NCBI RefSeq assembly: GCF_045310525.1
Contig: NZ_JBJHZY010000003.1
Span: 351,096-415,095, forward strand
DNA from: Clostridium_AT radicumherbarum
GTDB lineage: Bacteria; Bacillota; Clostridia; Clostridiales; Clostridiaceae
Direction of reading: 5' to 3'
DNA: 64,000 bases
In this document: positions 1 to 8,491 of the stretch, one piece after another
Position numbering within the stretch: the stretch's first letter is position 1
How the letters are laid out: every line of letters begins with the position of its first letter
The notes under the pieces: generated by a model
Told to the model about the DNA's origin: nothing
What the model saw: the letters and a program-made list of their open reading frames with translations, nothing else
Databases searched by the model: none
Made by a program: the position numbers and the translations under genes

Positions 1-911
1 GAATATCCTAAGTTAGACATTACTATATAACTTGCGTTACCAAGTGTAACACCTTTAACAGACATTACTGCTGACCAGTTAGTAAATACACCAACCATTA
101 ATATTAATAATGAGTATCCAACAGCAATAACAGCAGCTGAAATCATAACACCTTTAGGGAATGTCTTTTCTGGATTTTCTGTTTGGTCAACAAGTCCTCC
201 AACTGCTTCAATTCCGCCGTATGCAAATAATGCATAAACTACGAAGGCTAATGATGATATTGCACTTCCAGCATATTTAGGATTTGGTGTTGTAGTAAAG
301 GATTTTAATCCTTCAATTGGTTGAGCAAGATGGCCACCGCCTGCTATAAATACTACTATAGCACCAAGTAAAACAACAATGTTAATTAAAACAACTGCTG
401 TACCACCTACTGAAGTTACCTTCTTAATTTTATCAACACCTTTAGTTGATACAAAAGTAACAAGAATGAACCATAAAATTCCCATGATACCTAATGTTTT
501 AGGTCCAGTTAATCCTTGAATTCCAAGGAAAGCCCAGTCTTTAGTTGTGTCCATACCAAATATAGCATTTGATATTGGAACCCAAATACCAGATGAAACG
601 TTAACCATCCAAATTACATAAGAAGCAAACCACATGAATGTTCCTATGAAAGCGAATTTTGGTCCAACGGATTTTTCCATCCAAGAGTAAATTCCACCTT
701 TTTCATTTTTGAAAGCTGCACCGAATTCAGCCATCATTAATGCAAATGGAACGAAGAATGTAATTCCTGATATAATATACCATGGAATTGCAGCGTATCC
801 CATTTTATAGAAGGATCTAGGGATATTGTTAAAGCCGTAAACTGATGTAAATATCATCAGTACTAGTGATACTAATGTTAATTTTTTGGTAGCGTTTACA
901 TTAGAAGACAT
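1..911 (-). CDS. YjeM-type amino acid permease (APC superfamily), 3' end cut by window edge
   Basis: Translation of the minus strand gives 303 residues without a stop, so the C-terminus lies outside the window. The N-terminal half has several hydrophobic segments and APC-type motifs: FNNIPRSFYKMG near residue 25, a conserved EFG-F-EKGGIYSW stretch near residue 60, and YGGIEAVGGLVDQTENPEKTFPKG near residues 230-255. This resembles the YjeM / glutamate:GABA antiporter branch, which moves amino acids across the cytoplasmic membrane. Substrate cannot be read from sequence. The ATG at 911 is preceded by a strong GGAGGGGG (about 921-929) and a consensus promoter. It faces away from ridA and seems to have its own promoter. 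Confidence 0.82.
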   Translation of the reverse strand, partial: MSSNVNATKKLTLVSLVLMIFTSVYGFNNIPRSFYKMGYAAIPWYIISGITFFVPFALMMAEFGAAFKNEKGGIYSWMEKSVGPKFAFIGTFMWFASYVIWMVNVSSGIWVPISNAIFGMDTTKDWAFLGIQGLTGPKTLGIMGILWFILVTFVSTKGVDKIKKVTSVGGTAVVLINIVVLLGAIVVFIAGGGHLAQPIEGLKSFTTTPNPKYAGSAISSLAFVVYALFAYGGIEAVGGLVDQTENPEKTFPKGVMISAAVIAVGYSLLILMVGVFTNWSAVMSVKGVTLGNASYIVMSNLGY

Positions 912-969
912 AATATTCTTCCCCCTCCAATTAATTATAATAATTTCTTGAGCGTCTAGCTCGATTTTT

Positions 970-998
970 ATTATATACGTTAAATTTGAATATTGCAA
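970..998 (-). promoter_or_regulatory. SigA-type promoter for the YjeM-type permease
   Basis: On the minus strand TTGCAA (993-998) and TATAAT (970-975) are separated by exactly 17 nt, about 50 nt upstream of the permease start codon. This is a sequence match only. Confidence 0.55.
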
Positions 999-1195
999 CA
1001 AAAAAATCTATTTTTTTATGTTTTTCGATATTAGCACTAATTTCATTGTTCCGATTTTTAAAAATATTGCAATATAATTAAATAAATCAATCCAAAATCA
1101 TGACATTTATTATAGCATTTTTCATTTAAAATGCAATATAAATTTCAGTCTCTAATCAAAATTACAATTTATAATATTATTAGGGAAATGAATAC

Positions 1196-1235
1196 AATAT
1201 CTAAATAATTTGGTATTAGAAATTATTTAGATATT
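1196..1235. promoter_or_regulatory. 16-bp perfect AT-rich inverted repeat upstream of ridA
   Basis: Positions 1196-1211 and 1220-1235 are perfect reverse complements around an 8-nt loop (GGTATTAG). No gene ends nearby, so an ordinary terminator role is not obvious. It could be an operator, a leader hairpin or a remnant. The rest of the 912-1414 gap is AT-rich sequence with only the permease promoter recognised. Confidence 0.45.
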
Positions 1236-1414
1236 GCTGCTCATATTAAATGGAAATTAAACAAATTTTAAAAGGAAATTAAAAGTATATAATGTAGAAA
1301 TGAAAGGACAGTATTTTCTATAAAATACAACTAATTAGAATATTAGGACTATACTACTATAGATAATAGAGTTATAATTACTAAGTGAATTAAACTAAGG
1401 AAGGGTGTTTTTAT

Positions 1415-1795
1415 ATGAATAAAAAGATTATTAGTACAGAAAAGGCTCCAGCAGCAATAGGACCATATTCACAAGGTATTAAAGCAGGAAGTTTAATTTT
1501 TACATCTGGTCAGCTTCCATTAAATCCAGTAACAGGAGTAATGCCAGAATCAATAGAAGAACAAACTAAGCAGTCACTTGAGAATGTGAAGGCAGTAATT
1601 GAAGCAGAAGGTTTAAGCTTATGCAATGTAGTTAAGACTACAGTGTTTTTAAGTGATATGAATAATTTTGTTAAAATGAATGATGTATATAAAGAGTACT
1701 TTAAAGAAGATGCACCTTCTAGAAGTGCAGTTCAGGTAGCTAGATTGCCAAAGGATGCACTAGTAGAAATCGAAGCTATCGCATATTGTGATTAA
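1415..1795 (+). CDS. ridA: RidA family 2-iminobutanoate/2-iminopropanoate deaminase
   Basis: A complete 126-residue RidA/YjgF/UK114 protein, the normal length for the family. RidA hydrolyses reactive enamine/imine products of PLP enzymes such as threonine dehydratase, so protecting other PLP enzymes. The family signature lies near the C-terminus: Arg103 in PSRSAVQVARLP binds the substrate carboxylate and Glu120 lies in VEIEAIA. The ATG follows AGGAAGGG at about 1398-1405. It appears monocistronic and ends in a strong hairpin. In B. subtilis the orthologue (yabJ) sits between purR and spoVG; here it is about 16 kb from purR. Cytosolic homotrimer by family knowledge. Confidence 0.95.
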   Translation: MNKKIISTEKAPAAIGPYSQGIKAGSLIFTSGQLPLNPVTGVMPESIEEQTKQSLENVKAVIEAEGLSLCNVVKTTVFLSDMNNFVKMNDVYKEYFKEDAPSRSAVQVARLPKDALVEIEAIAYCD

Positions 1796-1799
1796 TGAA

Positions 1800-1830
1800 T
1801 TAAAGAGGATATCTAAGATATCCTCTTTAA
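1800..1830. terminator. Bidirectional terminator between ridA and the 68-aa gene
   Basis: A 14-bp perfect stem with a 3-nt loop (TAA) directly after the ridA stop. It also abuts the end of the convergent minus-strand small gene. Confidence 0.7.
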
Positions 1831-1831
1831 T

Positions 1832-2038
1832 TTAAACCTTTTTATCTAAAATAACACCGTGACCTGTATCTCCATAGGTTAGCTGAGTTTTAAGCTCTTC
1901 AACATAGTCTATATCCTTAAGTTGTGAAGTTTCTGGTTTTACAGTTTGTTTTTTTCTTTTTTTACTGCTGCCATTTCTTTTTTTTGTCTTTTGGGGGATG
2001 GCTGAAGATCTTTCTGCAGGCTTCACTTCTTTCCGCAT
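1832..2038 (-). CDS. Small basic hypothetical protein (68 aa)
   Basis: A short minus-strand reading frame convergent with ridA, starting at ATG 2038 after an AAAGGA-type ribosome-binding site. The N-terminal 40 residues are rich in Lys/Arg/Ser with a KKRKK run and are probably disordered. The C-terminal 25 residues are more ordinary and end in GDTGHGVILDKKV. There is no signal peptide, membrane segment or domain that I recognise. It could bind nucleic acid, but that rests on charge alone. Coding status is supported by the start signal, the snug fit against the ridA terminator and the intact frame. Confidence 0.5.
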   Translation of the reverse strand: MRKEVKPAERSSAIPQKTKKRNGSSKKRKKQTVKPETSQLKDIDYVEELKTQLTYGDTGHGVILDKKV

Positions 2039-2287
2039 ATAACCCTATCCTTTCATAAATTTATTTCTATGTAATTATTATCGTAATAATAAAAAGGATT
2101 TTAATGGTATATTTTATTAATCTATGGTGATTTAATCACTTTTAGGTCTAAAATATAAAAAAATTTTAAATAAACTGAATTTTGTGGAAAAATATTCTAT
2201 ATTATGGTAATATTATTATTAGATGTTTATTTATGTATGTTATTTAATAGCTGAATTATATAAATTGACAATAATGGGGGAATTATT

Positions 2288-3358
2288 GTGATTGGAACTA
2301 TGGGGAAAAATATATATGAAGACCCTCTAACTGGGCTTTCCAATTTTTTTAGATTCATTGAAACTGATGCTAACATAATGTTTTCAGGTAATGGCTCAGT
2401 TATAATATTTGATATGGTGAGTTTTGAAAAGGTTAACTCTCAATATGGGAGAGATATTGGAGATTTATTTTTAATAAATTTTTCTAAAATCCTACGAAAT
2501 ATGCTTATTGGTTTTGAAGGTGCTCTTAAATTTAGAACTCATGGGGATGAGTTTACAGTAATTCTACCTAACTTCACTGAAAATGAAGCTGAGGAGCTGG
2601 CTCAAATTATAAGGGAACAATATAGTAATACTATGAGGGACTTAAATTTCCAGGAGGCCGATGTACATATATTAGTTTTAAAATACTCCAATAATATAAA
2701 CTCTATTAATGAATTTTATCAAATGATGTTTTTTAAATCTTTTAAAGAGATAGAAGAATCGAACATTAAATATTATGAAAGAAAAATAGTGGGGAATATT
2801 GTAGGTAACTTTAGTAATAGAATTAAAGAAACTCTATCCTTATTAAATGATGCTTATAGTTTAGCCTTAACTGATGATATATCCGAATTGCCAAATCAAA
2901 GGGCTGCTAAAATATACTTAAAAAACTTATTTTTAGAATGCAGCAAATCAAGGAGGAAATTCAGCATACTGTTTATTGATGGTGATAATCTTAAAAGATA
3001 TAATCAAATCAGTTATTCTGCAGGAAATGAAATGATAAAATCCCTATCAGCAGTTATTGCAGAGTCTCTTAGGAAAAATGACAGGATTTTCAGATGGCTT
3101 ACAGGAGACGAGTTTCTAGTTATTCTTGAGGACGTAGATTGTGAGGACGAAGAAAAGTTAGCTGAAAGAGTTAGAAGAACTGTAGAGGAACGAACAGTTA
3201 ATTGGACATATCCAATAACTGTATCTATAGGGGTTGCTTCCTTTCCTAAGGATGGAAATTCCATAGATGAGGTTTTAAGTAAGGCTGAAAAATCTATTAT
3301 AATAGCTAAGTCTACAGGAAAAAACAAAGTAATTAGATGGGGATTTAAGGTTTCCTAA
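2288..3358 (+). CDS. Tandem GGDEF-domain protein (two diguanylate cyclase-like domains)
   Basis: 356 residues with two consecutive GGDEF-type domains and no sensor or membrane part. Domain 1 begins at DPLTGLSN (residues 12-19) and carries HGDEF at 85-89. Domain 2 begins at ALTDDISELPNQRA (193-206), carries TGDEF at 272-276, an RxxD inhibitory-site-like motif (RKND, 262-265) and the conserved SIGVASFP (313-320). GGDEF domains make cyclic di-GMP from GTP; both signature loops deviate from GG[DE]EF at the first Gly, so activity is uncertain. Domain 2 also has one extra residue between its Arg and the TGDEF loop. The start is GTG at 2288, seven nt after a GGGGG ribosome-binding site. A terminator-like hairpin follows. 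Confidence 0.85.
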   Translation: MIGTMGKNIYEDPLTGLSNFFRFIETDANIMFSGNGSVIIFDMVSFEKVNSQYGRDIGDLFLINFSKILRNMLIGFEGALKFRTHGDEFTVILPNFTENEAEELAQIIREQYSNTMRDLNFQEADVHILVLKYSNNINSINEFYQMMFFKSFKEIEESNIKYYERKIVGNIVGNFSNRIKETLSLLNDAYSLALTDDISELPNQRAAKIYLKNLFLECSKSRRKFSILFIDGDNLKRYNQISYSAGNEMIKSLSAVIAESLRKNDRIFRWLTGDEFLVILEDVDCEDEEKLAERVRRTVEERTVNWTYPITVSIGVASFPKDGNSIDEVLSKAEKSIIIAKSTGKNKVIRWGFKVS

Positions 3359-3398
3359 TGAAAGTATAGTTGTTTAAAATTTCAAATTTAAATGATAA

Positions 3399-3426
3399 TC
3401 TAGGCCAAATTTTGCCTGGATTTTTT
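3399..3426 (+). terminator. Terminator of the tandem-GGDEF gene
   Basis: TCTAGGC / GCCTGGA stem (one T-G pair) followed by a run of six T. Confidence 0.6.
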
Positions 3427-3439
3427 ATGTGTAAAACTA

Positions 3440-3707
3440 AGGCTAAGAAAAATATTTAATAAAGCTTGGCCGAAACCAATCATTTATACTTTACAAAAGA
3501 AGAAGAATTTAATAAAATTTTATAAAAATAGTGAAAATAAGTTATAAGTTAGTCTATAATATTGTAATATGAAGAATAATCATAGAAATACTCTTTATTT
3601 TATTATGATAAAGTGTTAAATTATATGTGGTATTTATAAGATAAATAATAGAAGGCCATCGGTTTTCATACTAAAGCTGATGTTCTACAAGTTAGGAGAT
3701 GAATTAT
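3440..3707 (+). promoter_or_regulatory. hisS leader with a hairpin before the ribosome-binding site
   Basis: The gap between the GGDEF terminator and hisS is AT-rich. It holds a hairpin at 3650-3686 whose 10-bp core pairs 3657-3666 with 3673-3682 (two G-U type pairs), extended by AGAA/TTCT with a small bulge. The SD TAGGAG follows a few nt later. No T-box signature (GGTGGnACCGCG) is present, so this is not an ordinary tRNA-sensing leader. Function unknown. Confidence 0.4.
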
Positions 3708-5027
3708 ATGGACAGACAAATTGTTAAACCTTCCACATTACCAGGCTTTTTAGAGTGGCTTCCTGCAGATCAAATTGCGTTTAATAAAATGATGGATACT
3801 ATAAGAAAAAATTATGAAAGATATGGATTTATTCCAGTGGATACTCCTGTGATTGAGAAATCTGAGGTACTTTTAGCTAAAGGAGGCGGAGATACAGAAA
3901 AACAAATTTATAGATTTACTAAGGGCGATACTGATCTATCTTTAAGATTTGATTTAACCGTACCACTAGCAAGATTCGTATCTCAGCATTTAGGTGAGTT
4001 AAGCTTTCCATTTAGAAGATACCAAATAGGAAAGGTTTATAGAGGAGAAAGAAATCAAAAGGGTAGATTTAGAGAATTTTATCAATGTGATATAGACATT
4101 ATTGGAAATGGGAAATTAAATATAATAAATGATGCTGAAATTCCAAGTATAATTTATTCTACCTTTACTGATTTAGGCTTTGATTCTTTTACAATTCATA
4201 TTAATAATAGAAAAGTTTTAAACGGCTTTTTTGATTCCCTGGGGATAAATAATAAAATGGAAACTCTTAGAATCGTGGATAAGTTAGACAAGATTGGTAT
4301 GGAAGCTGTAAAAGGCGAGCTTAAGGAAATTGGCTTAAGTGATGAGGCAAGCACTAAAATAGAGGAATTTATTAATATCATTGGAAGCAACGATGAGATT
4401 ATAGAAGGACTAAAAGCATTAAACATAGAAAATGAAGAATTTGTATTAGGATTAGAGGAGCTTTCCCAGGTAGTTTATTATATAAGGCAGTTTGGAGTTC
4501 CAGATAAAAATTTTGCTATTGATTTAAAAATAGCTAGGGGACTAGATTATTATACCGGAACAGTTTATGAAACTATACTAAATGATTATCCAGGTATAGG
4601 CTCAGTATGTTCTGGAGGAAGATATGATAACTTAGCTGAGTATTATACTACGCAGAAACTTCCTGGAGTTGGTATTTCCATAGGCTTAAGTAGATTATTC
4701 TTCCAGCTTAAAGAAGCAGGGTTTTTTAAAGAAAGTACCTCTTCAACCTTAACTAAGATACTCATTGTACCTATGGATGAAAATATGAGTTATTCCATTG
4801 GAGTTTCAAATGAACTTAAAAAGGCTGATATAATTTCAGAGGTCTATTTTGAAGGCGGGAAGTTTGCAAAGAAACTTAATTATGCTAATAAGCTTGGAAT
4901 TCCATATGTAATTATAATAGGCGAAGATGAAATAAATAGCGGAGTTCTAACACTTAAAGATATGGTAAAGGGAGAACAATTCAAGCTGACTGTGGTTGAA
5001 ATTATTAATAAAGTTAGGAATTCCTGA
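3708..5027 (+). CDS. hisS: Histidyl-tRNA synthetase
   Basis: Class II synthetase that charges tRNA-His. Visible motifs: the motif 2 region FPFRRYQIGKVYRGER followed by GRFREFYQCDID, the histidine-specific ARGLDYYTGTVYE, the glycine-rich CSGGRYDNL, and motif 3 GVGISIGLSRL; the last ~90 residues form the anticodon-binding domain. The N-terminal half (KGGGDTEKQIYRF, SLRFDLTVPLARF) looks more like the eukaryote/archaea-like HisRS type than the usual bacterial type with PRGTQD. I chose ATG 3708 because SD TAGGAG sits about 9 nt before it; the upstream in-frame ATG at 3699 touches the SD. Length 439 aa. A strong bidirectional terminator follows. Confidence 0.93.
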   Translation: MDRQIVKPSTLPGFLEWLPADQIAFNKMMDTIRKNYERYGFIPVDTPVIEKSEVLLAKGGGDTEKQIYRFTKGDTDLSLRFDLTVPLARFVSQHLGELSFPFRRYQIGKVYRGERNQKGRFREFYQCDIDIIGNGKLNIINDAEIPSIIYSTFTDLGFDSFTIHINNRKVLNGFFDSLGINNKMETLRIVDKLDKIGMEAVKGELKEIGLSDEASTKIEEFINIIGSNDEIIEGLKALNIENEEFVLGLEELSQVVYYIRQFGVPDKNFAIDLKIARGLDYYTGTVYETILNDYPGIGSVCSGGRYDNLAEYYTTQKLPGVGISIGLSRLFFQLKEAGFFKESTSSTLTKILIVPMDENMSYSIGVSNELKKADIISEVYFEGGKFAKKLNYANKLGIPYVIIIGEDEINSGVLTLKDMVKGEQFKLTVVEIINKVRNS

Positions 5028-5064
5028 TAAATAATTAAAATAAAGTTTTTCTTCAATAATATTA

Positions 5065-5104
5065 GGGTGCTGTAACAAAATAATTTATATTTTGTTACAG
5101 CACC
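5065..5104. terminator. Bidirectional terminator between hisS and the PHP phosphatase gene
   Basis: Long hairpin pairing GGTGCTGTAACAAAATA-type sequence with its complement around a short AT loop, located between two convergent genes. Confidence 0.8.
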
Positions 5105-5111
5105 ATTATTC

Positions 5112-5885
5112 TTATTTAATATATTCAGGTTTTCTTTCCTTAAAGTAAACAGGTTTTAAATTACAATAATCTGCTATATTTTCTGCATGATGAAAATGAT
5201 TGCCTAAGTCTTGAACTCTATGAGAATCTGAACCTATAGTTACCAGTCTGCCTCCAAGCTCATAATATCTTTTAAAAATTTTTTTAAAGTTATCTATTAC
5301 CTGCAGCCCATCTAATCTTCTTGTATTTATTTCTAAAACTGTATTATTAAGAACAGCTGCCTTTAGAATCTCATCAATATAATCAGAAAAGTCTTCATAA
5401 TATATTTCTGAATCCGAATATGCTGCATATCTGGATATGTAGTCTATATGTCCAAGAGCATTTATAAAGTTATGGGTATTAATACAATTAAGCATACACT
5501 TAAAATATTCTGCATAAGCTTCGGTTTTACTTTTATTTTCATAAAAAGTTTTTGTATATAGATCCACATTATCCACAAGGTGAATAGAACCAATAACATA
5601 GTCAAAGGGGTATTTTCCTATTAAACTCCTATTTTCATCTATACAATCATCTCTCATACCTAGTTCAATACCAAGAAGTAGATTTGAACCTTTGTATCTT
5701 TCATATTGCTTAAAATAATCATCTTGATTAAATTTAAATTTACTTTCAATAGGATAATTTATGTCCATATGTTCAGTTATAACTAAACCTAAGTTTAATT
5801 CTTCTGATTTTTTTATAGCATCTTCAATTTTCATTCTTGAATCTGTTGAAAATGAAGTATGTACATGACTATCAAACATATTCAT
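5112..5885 (-). CDS. Histidinol-phosphatase-like PHP-domain phosphoesterase (HisJ/HisK family)
   Basis: 257-residue PHP domain protein. The metal-binding motifs appear in the expected order: DSHVHTSFSTD (residues 5-15), ITEHMD near 37, GIELG near 73, GSIH near 97, GHIDY near 145, EINTRR near 185 and GSDSHR near 217. By family these coordinate a trinuclear metal site for phosphate-ester hydrolysis, in HisK giving histidinol from histidinol phosphate. No other his biosynthesis gene is nearby, so the exact substrate is inferred. The ATG at 5885 follows a GGGGGG run with 6-nt spacing. It is convergent with hisS and shares its terminator. Confidence 0.85.
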   Translation of the reverse strand: MNMFDSHVHTSFSTDSRMKIEDAIKKSEELNLGLVITEHMDINYPIESKFKFNQDDYFKQYERYKGSNLLLGIELGMRDDCIDENRSLIGKYPFDYVIGSIHLVDNVDLYTKTFYENKSKTEAYAEYFKCMLNCINTHNFINALGHIDYISRYAAYSDSEIYYEDFSDYIDEILKAAVLNNTVLEINTRRLDGLQVIDNFKKIFKRYYELGGRLVTIGSDSHRVQDLGNHFHHAENIADYCNLKPVYFKERKPEYIK

Positions 5886-5986
5886 TTTATGCCCCCCTTA
5901 TAACATTTATATAATTTAAATAAAGCTTTTCCTATAAAAATTTGACGGTAAACAACTTGTGAAAAATTGTAAACCGCCTTAGTGCT

Positions 5987-6322
5987 TTAATCAAAAGATT
6001 TTATTCCTTTTACCTTTCCTTTAAGGGCCTTTAATCTTCCGTTTACATAATTAACAAGTTCTCTTTTGTCATCTTTTATATCTGCTGGAGCGCTTGAAAC
6101 TATACTCATAATATCAAGCAAATTAGCTTTTGTTTCATCAAATATCTCATTTGAAAGAACTTTATTTTTTACTCTCCAATATGCATTATTAAACTCGTCA
6201 GCCTGTCTTTTATTATAATGACCTTTTTCAATACCAAATTGGAATAGATCTGCTGCAGACTCTAATTCTTCTAAATCCTGTATTTCTAAAGTCTCCTTAA
6301 TAAGAACTTGAAATTCTTTCAT
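5987..6322 (-). CDS. Hypothetical protein (111 aa)
   Basis: Predicted soluble, mostly helical, strongly charged protein with no signal peptide and no motif that I recognise. The ATG at 6322 has a good AAGGAAGG ribosome-binding site. It lies alone between the PHP phosphatase gene and another small gene, both on the same strand. A weak imperfect hairpin occurs just downstream (about 5943-5975) and may terminate it. Function unknown. Confidence 0.7.
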   Translation of the reverse strand: MKEFQVLIKETLEIQDLEELESAADLFQFGIEKGHYNKRQADEFNNAYWRVKNKVLSNEIFDETKANLLDIMSIVSSAPADIKDDKRELVNYVNGRLKALKGKVKGIKSFD

Positions 6323-6541
6323 TATGTCACCTTCCTTGCTTTCCTTCGTTTAAACTCTGAGTTTGTCATTAGTAACACTCTATTGTTTGATATAAATATT
6401 TTAAGCCTTTGTGACTATTCATATACTGGAGCATATTGGGCTTAATTCCATGTCCATTTCACATTATAACAGCTTATGCTTATTCATACAATTTATATAA
6501 TTAATATAATTTTAGATTAAATAAAAATTTTAGATAAAACG

Positions 6542-6576
6542 AAAGTCCCTTTGCATGAATATGCTAAAGGGACTTT
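6542..6576 (-). terminator. Terminator of the 116-aa YtxH-like gene
   Basis: AAAGTCCCTTtGCAT pairs with ATGCtAAGGGACTTT around GAAT, 12 nt beyond the stop of the minus-strand gene. A moderate T stretch follows on the minus strand. Confidence 0.65.
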
Positions 6577-6587
6577 ATTTTTGAAGT

Positions 6588-6938
6588 CTACCATGAATCA
6601 ATTTTTAATGTAGTATTCAAGGTAGCAGTACTATTCTCACTTTTACTTGTAAAAGTATTGTAAATAGACTCTGAATTTGGGATGTTTTCAAAATATAAAT
6701 TATTATAAGCCTGAGTCTTTGATGCTGTGCCAATATTATTATCAGCACCTATGCTTGGAGCTTTGATAAAAAAATTATTTGATTCAGCATTTGTAGGGTT
6801 AGAACCTTGTGCCTGAGCCTTATGGTTTTCAGCTGCTGAAGGTGGTGAAGTGTTATTTTTCATTTGTTTTGTAGCATATAGAGCAGCTGCAGCACCTGCT
6901 ATAAATGAAGCTGCTGCAAGTTTTCCTTTGTTGCCCAT
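6588..6938 (-). CDS. YtxH-like small hypothetical protein (116 aa)
   Basis: The N-terminus is MGNKGK followed by a Gly/Ala-rich hydrophobic stretch at about residues 7-23, typical of YtxH-type membrane-proximal proteins. The rest is low-complexity, rich in Asn, Ser, Thr and Ala, and probably disordered. There is no enzymatic motif. The ATG at 6938 is preceded by a weak GGAG-type site. A hairpin terminator lies just downstream, so it is probably monocistronic. Family assignment is by appearance only. Confidence 0.6.
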   Translation of the reverse strand: MGNKGKLAAASFIAGAAAALYATKQMKNNTSPPSAAENHKAQAQGSNPTNAESNNFFIKAPSIGADNNIGTASKTQAYNNLYFENIPNSESIYNTFTSKSENSTATLNTTLKIDSW

Positions 6939-7128
6939 AAAAATCCATCTCCTTATTTATAAATCTCACTATATGTTTTAAACAGTTTCCTATAATTTAT
7001 ACATAAAAAGAAATTCATATTTCATAAGATTTTTGTGGTATAATTTTATGGTAAAGCTTTAGTTAAAGGCTTCTTATGAAATGCTTGTTTTTCAAAGCTT
7101 AAGGTAGAATTTAGCTGGGAGTGATGCT

Positions 7129-7854
7129 ATGAACATAGATGAGAAGCAAAAGATTCTAGAAGAAGATTTATGCGGACCTGTATCAAGATTTTTAACTAAT
7201 AATGGATATACGGTTCGAAGTGAAGTAAAATATTGTGATATCACCGCCCTAAAGGATAATGAACTTATAGTAGTTGAACTAAAACGAAATTTAAGTGTAG
7301 ACCTGCTAGTCCAGGCAGTTAAAAGACAAAAAGCTGCTGATTTAGTATATATAGCAGTTCCAAAACCAAAAAGAATGATAGGAAATTCTAAATGGAAGGG
7401 AATATGTCATTTATTAAGAAGACTAGAGCTTGGACTCATATTAGTTTCCTTTAAAGGTATGGAGTCCTTCGTTGAAGTTCCTATAGAGCCTGTTTATTTT
7501 AATAGGGAGAAAAGCAAGGCAATTAATAGAAAAAAAAGAGAAAATATCATTAAAGAGATAAATGGAAGATACTGTGATTTAAATGTAGGTGGAAGCACAA
7601 GAAGAAAACTTGTAACTGCCTATATGGAAAGTGCCATCTTCATAGCATGCTTACTAAATAAATATGGAGCCTTATCACCTAAGGAACTAAAAAATTTTGG
7701 TACAGATAATAAAAAAACTAACTCAATACTATTAGAAAATCATTATGGCTGGTTTAAAAAAGTGAAAAAAGGGATTTATGAAATAAATGATTCTGGTAAA
7801 AACGCTCTAGGACAGTACAAAGAGTTAGCTGATTTTTATAATAGTAGAATATGA
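7129..7854 (+). CDS. DUF2161-like protein with PD-(D/E)XK nuclease-type core
   Basis: 241 residues. The N-terminal part contains a PD-(D/E)XK-like core: Asp in YCDITALKDN near residue 37 and the ELK triad in IVVELKRN near residues 48-54, followed by a helix with a conserved QAVKRQKAADLVYIAVP pattern. This matches what I recall of DUF2161, annotated as a putative phosphodiesterase. The C-terminal 80 residues look like a winged-helix-type domain (LNKYGALSPKELKNFG). The substrate is unknown. The phosphatase gene follows after 22 nt on the same strand, so co-transcription is likely. Confidence 0.75.
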   Translation: MNIDEKQKILEEDLCGPVSRFLTNNGYTVRSEVKYCDITALKDNELIVVELKRNLSVDLLVQAVKRQKAADLVYIAVPKPKRMIGNSKWKGICHLLRRLELGLILVSFKGMESFVEVPIEPVYFNREKSKAINRKKRENIIKEINGRYCDLNVGGSTRRKLVTAYMESAIFIACLLNKYGALSPKELKNFGTDNKKTNSILLENHYGWFKKVKKGIYEINDSGKNALGQYKELADFYNSRI

Positions 7855-7876
7855 GAAAACTGAAAGGAATCAAATT

Positions 7877-8485
7877 ATGTTAAGATTGTATATAACTAGA
7901 CATGGGGAAACAGAATGGAATATTGAAGGACGTATGCAGGGATGGAAAAATTCTAACTTAACTGAAAGAGGAAGGATGAATGCCATAGCTTTAGGGCAGT
8001 CCCTTAAAGATATAGAGTTTAAAAAGGTATACTGCAGTCCGCTTGATAGGACGAAGGAAACTACAGAATTAATTTTTAAAGGACGCAATATAGAAGTTGT
8101 TTATGATGATAACTTAAAGGAAATTAATTTAGGGGAGCTTGAAGGGCTAAATCAAGAAGAAATAAAAAATATTTATCCTGAATTTCAAAGCCATTTTTGG
8201 AAGAATCCTCAAGAATATGTACCGATTTCAGGAGAAGGCTTTTATGATGTTAAAGATAGAGTCATAAATGCTTTACAAAGAATTATAAGAGAGAATCCAG
8301 AGGGAAATGTTATGATTGTAACTCATGGAGTTGTATTAAAAACAATTCATGCTTATTTTAAGGACCTAACTTTGGATAGACTTTGGGATCCTCCCTTTAT
8401 TTATGATACTAGCTTGACAATAGTAGAAATAGAAAATGGGATAGCCAAAATTATTGTGGAAGGGGATATATCTCATATAAAATAA
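7877..8485 (+). CDS. Histidine phosphatase family protein (phosphoglycerate mutase-like)
   Basis: 202-residue single-domain branch 1 histidine phosphatase. Signature RHGET is at residues 8-12 with the catalytic His9. The second Arg/Glu cluster is SPLDRTKETTE (54-64) with INLGELEG following, and the second catalytic His is in IVTHGVVLK near residue 152. Members include cofactor-dependent phosphoglycerate mutases, CobC and broad-range phosphatases. With GELEG and THGVV this looks like a phosphatase rather than a glycolytic mutase, but the substrate is not determined. It probably shares an operon with the DUF2161-like gene. Confidence 0.85.
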   Translation: MLRLYITRHGETEWNIEGRMQGWKNSNLTERGRMNAIALGQSLKDIEFKKVYCSPLDRTKETTELIFKGRNIEVVYDDNLKEINLGELEGLNQEEIKNIYPEFQSHFWKNPQEYVPISGEGFYDVKDRVINALQRIIRENPEGNVMIVTHGVVLKTIHAYFKDLTLDRLWDPPFIYDTSLTIVEIENGIAKIIVEGDISHIK

Positions 8486-8491
8486 TTAGAT

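Noticed and set aside
3440..3707. T-box upstream of hisS
   Set aside because: No GGTGGnACCGCG core and no terminator/antiterminator pair; only one hairpin. The same holds for lysS.
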